Source: Mesorhizobium sp. B1-1-8
GTDB lineage: Bacteria; Pseudomonadota; Alphaproteobacteria; Rhizobiales; Rhizobiaceae
Assembly (NCBI RefSeq): GCF_006442795.2
Contig: NZ_CP083956.1
Location: 2,023,501-2,087,500 of the forward strand
Reading direction: 5' to 3'
DNA: 64,000 nucleotides
How positions within the stretch are numbered: the first letter of the stretch is position 1; each line of letters starts with the position of its first letter. Position numbers and translations under genes: made by a program. Positions 44,905 through 54,274 of the stretch are shown in pieces. The notes beneath the pieces were generated by a model, which was not told the origin of the DNA, did no database searches, and worked only from the letters and a program-made list of their open reading frames with translations.

Positions 44905-46431
44905 TCAGCGCTCCGTTTCGGCGACAGAGCGGAAGAACTCCTCCGGGTCGTCGACCTCGGTCAGCCGCCGTTTCTCGATCAGCCAGAAGCGGTTGCCGAC
45001 GGCGCGGATGAAGGAGCGGTCGTGGGAGGCGAGCAGGCAGCTTGCCTGATGCTTCAGCAATTCGGCCTCCAGCGCTTCCTGGCCATCGATGTCGAGGTGA
45101 TTGGTCGGTTCGTCGAGCAAATAGAAATTGGGATTGATGAGCCGCAGCGCCAGCATCATCAGCCGCGACCGTTGCCCGCCCGACAATGCGCCGATCTTTT
45201 TCTCCTGCATCTCGATGGCGACGCCGGCGCCCGCCAACAGAGAACGGGCGCGCTGCTCGCCGACCTCGAAGCGTCGCGAAACCATGGCCAGCGGCGTGTC
45301 GTCGCCGCTGATGCCGGACAGCGCCTGGTCGCTGTGGCCGAGCACGGTCGACGGCGTCACCTTGACGTTCTGCGCCGTCCCCGGCTCAACGACGGCGTTG
45401 CGGATCAACGAGATGAATCGCGACTTGCCGGCGCCGTTGCGGCCCAGCAGCACGATGCGATCGCCCTGGCAGATATGGCGCTTGCCGGTCTTGAACAGCA
45501 GCGTGCCGTCGGGCGTCTGCACCGCTGCCTCGTCCAGGGTGATCAGCACCTTGGCGTGGGTGCCGCGGTTGGCGAGCCGGATCGCGCCGGCCGAGCGCTC
45601 GCGATGCGCCGGCAGCGCCGCGTCTTCCAGCTTCTCGGCTCGCTCTCTTAGCTGCCTGGTTTTCACGATCAGCAGGTCACTGCCGGAGTTGATGCCGATG
45701 TTGTTGAGCTTGGCGGCCTGCTTGCGCAGTTGCTGAGCGACCTTGATGTCGCGCTCGAACTTGCGCGCCATCGAGGCGTCGACCTCGTCCAGCGCCTGCC
45801 TGGCGCGCGAATAGGGCAGCGCAAACACCGGCGACTCTTCCGGGCGCAGGAACAGCGTGCGGTTGGTGGTGGCGTCGAGGAAGGCGCGGTCGTGGCTGGC
45901 GATGACCACCGGCACCTCGCGCGGCAGCGCGTTGAGCCAGCTTTCCAGCTGGCTGATCCTGGCGAGGTCGAGATGGTTGGTCGGCTCGTCGAGCAGGAGC
46001 ACGTCCGGATCGGTGACCCAGACGCGGGCGATCAGCGCCAGCCGCTGCCAGCCGCCGCTGAGCGCCCGCATCGACCGTTCGCGCATGCCGTCGGGGACAT
46101 CAAGCGAATCCAGCACGACGTCGACGCGCCAGAGCTCGCTGTCCGCCTGCTCCGGCGGCAAGGCATCGGCAACCGCTTGATGGAAGGAGCGGTCGAGAAG
46201 CGCGTCGGCGACGGCCTGCTCGACATGGCCGATGCGCAGGCCACGCGTGCGGGTAATGTCGCCGGAGGTCGGTTCCAATTCGCCGGCCAGGCATCTGAGC
46301 AGGGTGGATTTGCCACGCCCGTTGGCGGCGACGATGCCGAGCCGATCGCCGGCGCCGATGGTGAGGTCAAGATTGGAAAAGAGCGGCGCACTCATGGTGA
46401 CGCCGAGGGATTTGAGGCTGATCAGGGCCAT
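44905..46431 (-). CDS. ABC-F family ATPase
   Basis: Cytosolic protein of 508 aa with two ABC domains and no membrane segments, the ABC-F arrangement of ribosome-associated translation factors. Domain 1: Walker A AANGRGKST, signature LSGGW, Walker B VLLLDEPTNHLDL. Domain 2: Walker A GRNGAGKS, signature LSGGQRSR, Walker B FYLLDEPTNHLDI. A basic linker (FERDIKVAQQLRKQAAKLNN) lies between. ABC-F proteins rescue or tune ribosomes, and some give antibiotic resistance. The ATG at 46431 (MALISLKSLGV) is family-like. Confidence 0.93.
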   Translation of the reverse strand: MALISLKSLGVTMSAPLFSNLDLTIGAGDRLGIVAANGRGKSTLLRCLAGELEPTSGDITRTRGLRIGHVEQAVADALLDRSFHQAVADALPPEQADSELWRVDVVLDSLDVPDGMRERSMRALSGGWQRLALIARVWVTDPDVLLLDEPTNHLDLARISQLESWLNALPREVPVVIASHDRAFLDATTNRTLFLRPEESPVFALPYSRARQALDEVDASMARKFERDIKVAQQLRKQAAKLNNIGINSGSDLLIVKTRQLRERAEKLEDAALPAHRERSAGAIRLANRGTHAKVLITLDEAAVQTPDGTLLFKTGKRHICQGDRIVLLGRNGAGKSRFISLIRNAVVEPGTAQNVKVTPSTVLGHSDQALSGISGDDTPLAMVSRRFEVGEQRARSLLAGAGVAIEMQEKKIGALSGGQRSRLMMLALRLINPNFYLLDEPTNHLDIDGQEALEAELLKHQASCLLASHDRSFIRAVGNRFWLIEKRRLTEVDDPEEFFRSVAETER

Positions 46432-46723
46432 GTCGATTTTCTCTGGTCTTGCCGGAGTCCGGCTCAATGCACTTTGACCGTGCGCGTGCCGGGCCATCAG
46501 GCTCGGCGTTACGCACCACGAAGGGCAGACCAAAAATCGAAGCGGGAAAAACCCGGACCGTCCCGGTCAGCCCTGCAAGCAAGCTCGCAGGGCAGAGACA
46601 GGGCCGCGCTGACGGTGGTGATCGATATGCACGCAGCCCTCCATTCCAGATGCTTTGAACTGAGGAATCTGGGTATACGAGGGGAGGGTCGGAAGCAAGG
46701 GGGCGCAATGGAGCGACGGCTGG

Positions 46724-47059
46724 TCAGACGGACTTCAGGTGACTACCGGTCGTTCCATATTCCTTGTTCAAATCGAGCAGGAAATGCCCGTGCACAGCGC
46801 TTTTCGCCAGATCGACCACGATCACTAGAAGGGCGTTGAACCTGCCGGTGCCAATCAAAACCTGATCGAAACGGTTGTGGGCGTCCCGATAGACATAGTG
46901 GACATCGTTGAGGTAGGGCACGCCGATTTCGTCCAAATCCAGCGCCTCGACATATGACCATATGTCGACTGCGGCCTCCGCAGTGGCGGTGACGTCCCGC
47001 ATAGGCTCGGCGAAACAGGCCCTGAATTCGTCTTCCTGAAGTCTGCGGACAACGATCAT
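46724..47059 (-). CDS. Hypothetical protein
   Basis: A 111-aa soluble protein with no family I recognise. It begins MIVVRRLQEDEFRACFAEPMRDVT, has an acidic middle (EALDLDEIGVPYLND) and a hydrophobic beta stretch FNALLVIVVDLA. It lies between the ABC-F gene and uvrB, all on the minus strand, with ~290 bp on its 3' side and 43 bp on its 5' side. It could be a small stress or immunity-like protein, but nothing in the sequence shows this. Confidence 0.65.
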   Translation of the reverse strand: MIVVRRLQEDEFRACFAEPMRDVTATAEAAVDIWSYVEALDLDEIGVPYLNDVHYVYRDAHNRFDQVLIGTGRFNALLVIVVDLAKSAVHGHFLLDLNKEYGTTGSHLKSV

Positions 47060-47102
47060 CGGGCCAGTCTAGACGCCGTTGGAATGCATCCGCAACAACG
47101 TG

Positions 47103-50100
47103 CTAGCTTCCCGGTCGCCCGGTCTTACTCGGCCTGCGTTTTTGACGGCGCTCCTCGGCCGAATCCTCGTAGGAGCCGATGCCGGCCCGTTGGCGCACAA
47201 TCGGCTTGTCGGAATCGCTGCGTTCCTTCGCGCCCCCCTCTGTCCTGCCGGACATCTCCCCCACTTGGGGGGAGATTGACTGCGGCTTCGCCGGCTTCGT
47301 TCCCTCGACCGGCTTTTCGGTACGGCGCACCGTCATCTCGTCGAGCGAATTCTTCCTAAACAGGGACTTATTGCGGTCGCCCGGGATGCCGAAATCCGAG
47401 CCGTGCGCCTCCTGCGCGCTCTGCTTCTTGAACAGCGAGCGCGATACCGCGCCTGACGGCGTCGGCATGTCGGTGCCAGGCCCCATATCGTCCAGTGAGG
47501 GCTTGGCGAAGAGCGGCTTCTTCACCGGCACGGCGCCATCGGCGCCCATCTCGTCCAGCGCCGGCTTGCGGAAGAGGTTGGGCCGGGCAGCCTTGGCCGC
47601 CTCTTCAGCGGCACGTGCTTCATCGAGTTTGCGGAAACGCTCCTGTTCTTCGGCTGTACGATGTCTGGCCACGCCCTTGTTGTGCTTACCCTTTTCACGG
47701 CCCGAGGCGGGACTTTGGCTTTCCACCTCGCGCGCCAGCGGATCGTCGGATATGGCAAGCTCCATCTCGCGCAGCCGCTTGATCTCGTCGCGGATGCGGG
47801 CGGCCTTCTCGAAGTCGAGATTGGCGGCGGCGTCGCGCATCTGCTTGTCCAGCGCCTCGAGATGGGTTTTCAGATTGTTGCCGATCATCGCCCCGGCATC
47901 GTCGGTGAACTGCGAGATGTCGGCGCGGACGTGGTCCTTCTCGTAGACCGAGTCGAGAATGTCGGCGATGCGCGACTTGACCGATTCCGGCGTGATGCCG
48001 TTGGCGGCGTTCCATTCCATCTGCTTCTCGCGGCGGCGGTTGGTCTCCGCCATCGCCCGTTCCATCGAGCCGGTGATCTGGTCCGCATAAAGGATGACCT
48101 TGCCGTCGACATTGCGGGCGGCGCGGCCGATCGTCTGGATCAGCGACGTTTCCGAGCGCAGGAAACCTTCCTTGTCGGCATCGAGGATGGCGACGAAGCC
48201 GCATTCGGGAATGTCGAGGCCTTCGCGCAAAAGGTTAATGCCGACCAGTACATCGAAGGCGCCGAGGCGCAGGTCGCGCAGGATTTCGATGCGCTCAAGC
48301 GTGTCGATGTCGGAATGCATGTAACGGACGCGGATGCCGTTCTCATGCAGGTACTCGGTCAGGTCCTCGGCCATGCGCTTGGTCAGCACCGTCACCAGCG
48401 TGCGGTAGCCGGCCTTGGTCGTCTCGCGGATTTCGCCGACGACATCGTCGACCTGGGTCTTGGCCGGACGCACCTCGACCGGCGGATCGATCAGGCCGGT
48501 CGGGCGGATGACCTGCTCGGCGAAGACGCCGCCGGACTGGTCCAACTCCCAGCCGCCGGGCGTCGCCGAGACGGCGACCGAGAGCGGGCGCATGGCGTCC
48601 CATTCCTCGAAGCGCAGCGGCCGGTTGTCCATGCAGGACGGCAGACGGAAACCGTACTCGGCCAGCGTCGCCTTGCGGCGGAAGTCGCCGCGATACATGC
48701 CGCCAATCTGCGGCACGGTGACATGGCTCTCGTCGATGAAGATCAGCGCATTGTCGGGTACATATTCGAACAGGGTCGGCGGCGGCTCACCCGGCTGGCG
48801 GCCGGTGAGATAGCGCGAATAGTTCTCGATGCCGGCGCAGGAGCCGGTGGCCTCCAGCATTTCCAGGTCGAAGCGGGTGCGCTGCTCCAGTCGCTGCGCC
48901 TCCAGCAGGCGGCCGGCCCGTTCCAGTTCGGCCAGCCGGTGCTTGAGCTCTTCCTTGATCGACTTGATAGCCTGATTCAAGGTCGGGCGGGGCGTCACAT
49001 AGTGCGAGTTGGCGTAGATCTTGACGCTCTTCAACTCGCCCGTCTTCTGGCCGGTCAGCGGATCGAATTCGGTGATCGACTCGATCTCGTCGCCGAACAG
49101 CGAGATGCGCCAGGCGCGGTCTTCCAGGTGAGCCGGGAAGACCTCGATCGTGTCGCCGCGCACGCGGAAGGAGCCGCGCACGAAGTTAATGTCCTGGCGC
49201 TTGTATTGCTGGGCGACGAGATCGGCGAGCAGCGCGCGCTGGTCGAGCCGGTCGCCGACCTGCATCTGGAAGGTCATCGCGGTATAGGTCTCGACCGAGC
49301 CGATACCGTAGATGCAGGAGACCGAAGCGACAATGATGACGTCGTCACGCTCCAGCAGCGAACGCGTCGCCGAGTGACGCATGCGGTCGATCTGCTCGTT
49401 GATCGAGGATTCCTTCTCGATATAGGTGTCGGTCCGGGGCACATAGGCTTCCGGCTGGTAATAGTCGTAATAGGAGACGAAATACTCGACCGCGTTCTCC
49501 GGGAAAAACTTCTTGAACTCGGCATAGAGCTGCGCGGCCAGCGTCTTGTTGGGCGCCAGGATCAGGGCAGGACGCTGCGTCTCCTCGATCACCTTGGCCA
49601 TGGTGAAGGTCTTGCCGGAGCCGGTGACGCCAAGCAGCACCTGGGTGCGGTCGTTCTGCTCGACACCCTCGACCAGATCCTTGATCGCCGTCGGCTGGTC
49701 GCCCGCCGGCTCGAAATCCGACACCATCTTGATGGCGATGCCGCCTTCCGACTTCTCGGGCCGGGCCGGGCGGTGCGGCGTCCACAGCTGGCCATCCTTG
49801 TGCAGCGGATTGCCGGATTCGATCAGCGCCGAAAGCGCGGCGACGGTGGCGGTGACGCCGCTCGACGAAACCGACTCGGCATCTTCGAGGCTGATGTCGA
49901 GGCCGGGCACCGGGTTGAGGCCGGCGGCCGCGCGCTCCTTGGCCGACGCCGCGCCGCCCATCGAAGTGCCGCGCGCCGTGCGACCGGGGGCGGAGGAACG
50001 TTCGGGGATCTTCTTCGGCGCCTTTGCCTTCGGCTGCTTTTCGGCCTCGCGTTCGATCTGGCCGGCCCAATCGGAAATCGAGCCGGTCAGCGGCGCGCCG

Positions 50101-50243
50101 GAAAACTCGCTTTGCGGCGCCTCGGAAAAGCCCTTCGGCTCGAGCGGTTCGGCGGCGTCGAGAAATTCGGTCAGCGGGCTGCGCCGTTTCGGCGCGCCAT
50201 CTTGCGCCGTCGAAGGCGTTTTCTTGTCAGAAAGTTTGGCCAT
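47103..50243 (-). CDS. uvrB: UvrABC excinuclease subunit B with long terminal extensions
   Basis: Helicase-like damage-verification subunit of nucleotide excision repair. The canonical core runs from [17 protein letters not shown] with Walker A GVTGSGKT at ~205-212, through the beta-hairpin [12 protein letters not shown], the DESHVT motif and QTIGRAARN, to a UVR motif ([20 protein letters not shown]). The protein is 1046 aa against ~670 in E. coli: ~165 residues of low-complexity N-terminus and ~165 after the UVR motif are extra. The tail contains four imperfect LFxKxxLDEM-type units and an in-frame palindromic repeat. The start at 50243 is taken from the ATG context; a shorter start cannot be excluded. 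Confidence 0.93.
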   Translation of the reverse strand: MAKLSDKKTPSTAQDGAPKRRSPLTEFLDAAEPLEPKGFSEAPQSEFSGAPLTGSISDWAGQIEREAEKQPKAKAPKKIPERSSAPGRTARGTSMGGAASAKERAAAGLNPVPGLDISLEDAESVSSSGVTATVAALSALIESGNPLHKDGQLWTPHRPARPEKSEGGIAIKMVSDFEPAGDQPTAIKDLVEGVEQNDRTQVLLGVTGSGKTFTMAKVIEETQRPALILAPNKTLAAQLYAEFKKFFPENAVEYFVSYYDYYQPEAYVPRTDTYIEKESSINEQIDRMRHSATRSLLERDDVIIVASVSCIYGIGSVETYTAMTFQMQVGDRLDQRALLADLVAQQYKRQDINFVRGSFRVRGDTIEVFPAHLEDRAWRISLFGDEIESITEFDPLTGQKTGELKSVKIYANSHYVTPRPTLNQAIKSIKEELKHRLAELERAGRLLEAQRLEQRTRFDLEMLEATGSCAGIENYSRYLTGRQPGEPPPTLFEYVPDNALIFIDESHVTVPQIGGMYRGDFRRKATLAEYGFRLPSCMDNRPLRFEEWDAMRPLSVAVSATPGGWELDQSGGVFAEQVIRPTGLIDPPVEVRPAKTQVDDVVGEIRETTKAGYRTLVTVLTKRMAEDLTEYLHENGIRVRYMHSDIDTLERIEILRDLRLGAFDVLVGINLLREGLDIPECGFVAILDADKEGFLRSETSLIQTIGRAARNVDGKVILYADQITGSMERAMAETNRRREKQMEWNAANGITPESVKSRIADILDSVYEKDHVRADISQFTDDAGAMIGNNLKTHLEALDKQMRDAAANLDFEKAARIRDEIKRLREMELAISDDPLAREVESQSPASGREKGKHNKGVARHRTAEEQERFRKLDEARAAEEAAKAARPNLFRKPALDEMGADGAVPVKKPLFAKPSLDDMGPGTDMPTPSGAVSRSLFKKQSAQEAHGSDFGIPGDRNKSLFRKNSLDEMTVRRTEKPVEGTKPAKPQSISPQVGEMSGRTEGGAKERSDSDKPIVRQRAGIGSYEDSAEERRQKRRPSKTGRPGS
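47254..47276. repeat. Palindromic repeat inside the uvrB 3' coding region
   Basis: ATCTCCCCC / GGGGGAGAT with a short centre, preceded by CTGTCCTGCCGGAC. This is a common mesorhizobial intergenic palindrome, here lying within the coding tail and encoding [14 protein letters not shown] on the minus strand. Confidence 0.7.
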
Positions 50244-50312
50244 GTCCCGAATATGGGAGGACTCGGCCGAAATGGAAAGAGCAGAGTGAATAGGCGGGCG
50301 GCGGCCGCCGAA

Positions 50313-50338
50313 GCTGCTGACAGAAGGCTGTCAGCAGC
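50313..50338. other. Perfect 10-bp hairpin upstream of uvrB
   Basis: GCTGCTGACA / TGTCAGCAGC around a 6-base loop (GAAGGC), lying 70 bp upstream of uvrB and 14 bp beyond the stop of the upstream gene. No T run follows on either strand, so it may be an operator or a 3' stabiliser rather than a terminator. Confidence 0.5.
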
Positions 50339-50351
50339 GGCGTCACACTGG

Positions 50352-51602
50352 TCAATTGAACCACAGCGCGAAGGTCAAAAACCCGGCGCCGCCGAACTCG
50401 CGCTGGATCTGGTCGAAATCGTCGCTGCTGAGGATCTTTCCACTCTCGAGATAGGGCGTGATGGCCGGGCCGGTGATCGACAGCACGAGGTCGAAAGGCC
50501 TCGGTTCGTCGAAGAAGCGCTTCATGTTGATGCCTTTGCCTGTAATGCGGAAATGCGGCAGGAGCACGCGGCCTTCGAGCAGGTCCTCGGCCATGGTCAA
50601 GGTGGCGAGCCAGGCCTGCACCTGCTCTTCGCCGACTTCGAGGCCGGTGAGCGGGTTCTCGCCCTTCTGCTGCGGGCCGGGCAGCCATTCGCGGTCGTTG
50701 TCGGTCTCGGCGCGGATCGCCTTCCAGTCCTCGCGTGACAGCCGGATCATCTCCAGCAAATGGCGGCGCGCCGCCTGTCGCCGCTCGGGTTCGACCACTT
50801 GCCAGTTGACGAGGTGCACCAGCGAGACGAAGTCGGCAATGCGCCATTCGGATGCCAGCATGCCGCCGCTGCTGCCGCCGTCCAGCGGGACGAGCGCATC
50901 CTGCAGCGGCAGTTTGGCGCGCGGGAACAGCATATGGAACGAGCCGTCGAACATGTTCCTGAAATCATGCGCCAGCCAGAAATCGGCTTGCGCCATCAGG
51001 AACTCGGCATAGCCCTGCAGCCAATATCCGTCGGCGCGGTCGAAGCGGAAGGTGAGCGATGGCACCGGTCCATCCGACGCTCCGTTGCGCGACAGCGCGG
51101 CGATGATCGCGGCGAAGCTTTCGTCCGGGGCGATGTTGCCGTCCTCATTGAGATCGATGCCGGCACGGGTGAGATCGAGCACCATACCGATGTCGGCATT
51201 GGCGGGGACGGATCCGAGCGTGGCGGCGGATTTCTCCAGCCGATCGCGGAAAGCGACGAGAATGGCGCGGAATTCCTCATAGGTCAGCGGCTCTGGATTG
51301 GGATTGTCCGGCACCGGCAGCCGCATCAGCGGCAGCATGAAGGATTGCGGGCTCTCGAAGCCGTGCCGGTGCAGGCCGCTTGCGAGGATCTCCAGCGCGG
51401 TGAAGAATTCGCCGGCGCCGGCGGCGTAGGCCGATGCCGGATCGCCTGGCGCCGCGGCCTCGAGCGTGGCGAGCGCGGCGTTGCGTTCGGCCACGGTCTT
51501 CGCCTCGAACAGCGCGGCTGGGTCCGGCGCTGCCGTGGCGCTGGCAAGCGGCAGGAGCAGACCGAGAGCGGATGCCAGAAGCAGGCTGAAATGTCTCATC
51601 AT
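50352..51602 (-). CDS. Exported hypothetical protein
   Basis: A 416-aa protein with an N-terminal signal peptide (HFSLLLASALGLLLPLASATAA). An EF-hand-like acidic loop (DLNEDGNIAPDE) occurs near residue 155. The remainder is helical and includes LMAQADFWLAHDFRNMFDGSFHMLFPRA and GGSSGGMLASEWRIADFVSLVHLVNW. No enzyme family was recognised. It is probably periplasmic. uvrB follows on the same strand after 108 bp, with a strong hairpin between. Confidence 0.8.
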   Translation of the reverse strand: MMRHFSLLLASALGLLLPLASATAAPDPAALFEAKTVAERNAALATLEAAAPGDPASAYAAGAGEFFTALEILASGLHRHGFESPQSFMLPLMRLPVPDNPNPEPLTYEEFRAILVAFRDRLEKSAATLGSVPANADIGMVLDLTRAGIDLNEDGNIAPDESFAAIIAALSRNGASDGPVPSLTFRFDRADGYWLQGYAEFLMAQADFWLAHDFRNMFDGSFHMLFPRAKLPLQDALVPLDGGSSGGMLASEWRIADFVSLVHLVNWQVVEPERRQAARRHLLEMIRLSREDWKAIRAETDNDREWLPGPQQKGENPLTGLEVGEEQVQAWLATLTMAEDLLEGRVLLPHFRITGKGINMKRFFDEPRPFDLVLSITGPAITPYLESGKILSSDDFDQIQREFGGAGFLTFALWFN

Positions 51603-51752
51603 GTCCTCCCCTTTTCAATCCTGCCGTGACCATACACTCATTCGGTCCGCCGCGCTTGCAGTCCTGATGGACCCTAGGGAGCTGATGCGTGGGAATGGGC
51701 GCTTCAATCGATCCGGCGGACGGTCTACACAAGGCAAACAATCGGGCCTCGC

Positions 51753-52802
51753 GTGTCGAATTATCCACTCTCCTACAAATTGTCATGGCTGCCGTGTTTT
51801 CTGAAGCCGTCGCTCGGCGGCGACAGCAGCGGCTTCGCTGCGCCTGCGGCTGTTCTGATGGATCCGCCGCCGGCGCGGGCGGTGCGGCTAGCCTTCGTCG
51901 GCGACATCTCGGCCGTCGCCAATCGCATACCGCCGGAATGTGACTCGGCGATTGCGGCGCTGTTGGCTTCCGCCGATCTAGTGGTCGGCAATTGCGAGAG
52001 CCCGATCGTCGAGCGACCGAGTGCTGTGTTGGGCACGCGGCTCGGCACCCATCATGCAATGCGCGAGCGCTTTCTGGCTGACGCGCTGGCGGCTGCCGGG
52101 ATCGCCCGCGACAAACTCGTGCTGTCGCTCGCCAACAATCACGTGCTCGACCAGGGCGTCGCCGGCTTTGACGAGACGGTCTCGGCGCTGGCGCGGCTCG
52201 GCATCCGCAGCATCGGCACGGCCGCCGGCGGGCCTGTCCAGCACCTCGTTATCGGGCCGCTGACGATCGGCTTCGCCGCCTTCACGCTTTGGCGCAATGC
52301 CGGCGAAGCGGTGTTTGGAGAGCGCGTGTCGATGAGCGGCGATCCGGCTCAATGGTCAAGCGAAGTCGGCGCAGGCGTCGATCTGCTTTGCGCGGTGCCG
52401 CATTGGGACTGGGAGTTCCGGCATTTTCCGCGGCCGGTGACACGGGCGCTGGCAAGGCAACTGGCCGGCCACGGCGTCCGGCTGATCGCCGGCCACCATG
52501 CCCACGTCGTGCAGCCGGTCGAACGGATCGGTGACAGCCTTGTCGCCTATGGCCTTGGCGATTTCCTCGGTACCGCCCTTGCCAGACAACCATGGCCCGG
52601 GCGCATAGGCTCAGTCCTGGTCGTCGACATCAGCGCCGATGCCGCCACGCGCGGGACGATCGCGGCCTATCGGATGCATTTCTTCATGCGGCTCGCCGCG
52701 GGCGGTCACGAGCGGCTGGTGCCGGTGGAGGCGCTGCAAGGGGTGGTGAAGCGGCGGGTTGCGGCGCGGCTGGATGCGATCTTTCAAACCGGGCAGATCT
52801 AG
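51753..52802 (+). CDS. CapA-like metallophosphatase
   Basis: Protein of 349 aa of the CapA / poly-gamma-glutamate synthesis family, a calcineurin-like metallophosphatase fold. Metal-binding motifs appear in order: FVGDIS, NCESPIV, LANNHVLDQG, VPHWDWEF and GHHAHVVQP. Members work on cell-envelope polymers or on phosphodiesters. The GTG at 51753 precedes an N-terminal stretch of unclear role; the family core begins near residue 38 at RLAFVGDIS, so a later start is possible. It is divergent from the exported protein gene. Confidence 0.85.
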   Translation: MSNYPLSYKLSWLPCFLKPSLGGDSSGFAAPAAVLMDPPPARAVRLAFVGDISAVANRIPPECDSAIAALLASADLVVGNCESPIVERPSAVLGTRLGTHHAMRERFLADALAAAGIARDKLVLSLANNHVLDQGVAGFDETVSALARLGIRSIGTAAGGPVQHLVIGPLTIGFAAFTLWRNAGEAVFGERVSMSGDPAQWSSEVGAGVDLLCAVPHWDWEFRHFPRPVTRALARQLAGHGVRLIAGHHAHVVQPVERIGDSLVAYGLGDFLGTALARQPWPGRIGSVLVVDISADAATRGTIAAYRMHFFMRLAAGGHERLVPVEALQGVVKRRVAARLDAIFQTGQI

Positions 52803-52857
52803 TTGCCGGTCGCTGCGGCCGCTGGCGAGTTTTCGGCTGATCAGCTCCAAGTTTTAT

Positions 52858-52931
52858 TTAGGCAATTCTGGACGGAAGGCACGGCGAACTCGCCGAGCCT
52901 GACCGCTGCGCACTTTTCCTGGAATTGCCTA
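52858..52931. repeat. RIME-like palindromic repeat
   Basis: Ends TTAGGCAATTC and GGAATTGCCTA are inverted around a GC-rich core; the CACTTTTCCTGGAATTGC block is shared with 22216-22259. The stop codon of the adjacent minus-strand gene lies inside its right end. Confidence 0.8.
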
Positions 52932-53450
52932 GAGACCGCTCGGCAGCAGCCCCGCCAGCCAGTTCGCCGACCGCTTCGCCACGTCGACGGTCGCGGAGGC
53001 GGCGCGGCCGAGATCGGTCCTGACCACGGCATAGCCGGTCCTGGTGCGGTAGAGCACGGCGCGTCCGCCATCGACCGCCGTTTCGTAGGCGACAGGTCTT
53101 GCGGCCTCCGTTTCGCTCGCCGTCGCCGGCGCGCCGACCGGAATGCTTGGACGGTGGCTGAGCTCGGGCGGCAGCGGCGCGGTGGTCTCGACGACGCGCC
53201 TGGCCGGCTTCAGCTCCGGCCGCGAGGCTTTCGCGGCAAGCTCTGCGGGCGATGCCGAGCCCTTGGTGCGGCAGATACCGGAAACCAGCGGATAATTGAA
53301 ATTGCGCTGGTGCAGCATCTGGCTCTTCATCGCCGCTTCGCAGTCGGCGATGGTCGCCCATTTGGCCGGCGTCTCGCCGATGTATTCGCAAAGCTTGGCG
53401 TCGCAGTCGCAGCCGACGATGGTCATGGCGACAAGGGCGGTCTTGATCAC
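52929..53450 (-). CDS. Exported hypothetical protein
   Basis: A 173-aa protein starting GTG at 53450 after AGGGACAAG. A short hydrophobic leader (IKTALVAMTIVG) precedes Cys14 and Cys16, so a lipoprotein or secreted form is possible. A Cys-spaced domain (CDCDAKLCEYIGETPAKW, DCEAAM, SGICRTKG) is followed by a Pro/Ala-rich linker and a short conserved end. No known family was recognised. The gene ends inside a RIME-like element. Confidence 0.7.
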   Translation of the reverse strand: MIKTALVAMTIVGCDCDAKLCEYIGETPAKWATIADCEAAMKSQMLHQRNFNYPLVSGICRTKGSASPAELAAKASRPELKPARRVVETTAPLPPELSHRPSIPVGAPATASETEAARPVAYETAVDGGRAVLYRTRTGYAVVRTDLGRAASATVDVAKRSANWLAGLLPSGL

Positions 53451-54274
53451 GGTCTTGTCCCTTCGGAATTGTCCCCCGACGACAATCCATCGCCGCGGAA
53501 CAAGGCGGGATTTGGCCGCCGCCGTGAAATCTGCATGACGGAGCGTTACGGAAGATTGCTTGGCCTTTTGACTGTGGCCGAAAAGCATCAGTAATCGTAA
53601 TGCCAACCTGACCCGGGACGCCAACAGCACCGCGGGGAACTAGCGTGTGCGACGGATCAAAAGACAGTCGGCGCCGGGATTTCTCCCAGCGCCTCCCTGT
53701 CAGATCAGGACACAATCTCGGCAGCAACTTCCGTAAAGTCGTCGCGCCAGGCCGGCCTTGATTTTGACGGTCCTGCCAGTCGCCGCCCGAGGACAGCGCC
53801 CGTTCCAGACCACGCCGGTTTCCGCTCTCGCGAGCTTTGCTCAGCGTGCCATCGAAGGTCTTCACCGGGCCTTCATGGCAGCATCGGTCCGCCGTCGGCG
53901 TTCGCACGCTTTCCGCGGCCCCGTAGGTCTCGGCATCCGTCCCTCCAACAGGCGAACCTGATCTCGTTCCGGGCCGTACGGGCCTCAGGAAATCCGCCTT
54001 GCGCTTTTGCCTTTCGGCTGGGGCGTTCGGTAGCCGCCTGAGATGGGTTGAATGTACGTCGGATAAGGGGTTTGCGGAATGCCTGCGGGCCTGTGGATAG
54101 CGGGATTATCGGGGACCGATGCCGGGAATTTGTCGGACAAAACCGTTAGACAGCCTGCCCCCCGCCAACGCCGCCGCCGTCCACCCCTGGGCTGAGAAGT
54201 TGAATCAAGTGCTTCAGCGTCTGATTCCAAGGCCGCAGCTAAATCGCTGGAATAGCTGGCTAAAAATTCGCCGG
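53451..54274. other. Gene-poor region
   Basis: About 820 bp without a gene I can support. It holds a GGCGCnGGGA / TCCCnGCGCC hairpin near 53670-53693. Short frames on both strands lack family motifs or ribosome-binding sites. I looked for RNase P and tmRNA signature sequences and did not see them. It may hold a decayed gene. Confidence 0.5.

Noticed and set aside
50244..50352. LexA/SOS box upstream of uvrB
   Set aside because: No GTTC-N7-GTTC or close variant was seen in the interval.
47661..50738. Very long open frame on the plus strand across uvrB (over 1000 codons)
   Set aside because: It is the antisense shadow of uvrB; it has no family motifs, while the minus strand carries a complete UvrB.
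53640..54120. RNase P RNA, tmRNA or 4.5S RNA
   Set aside because: None of their conserved signature sequences was found on either strand by eye.
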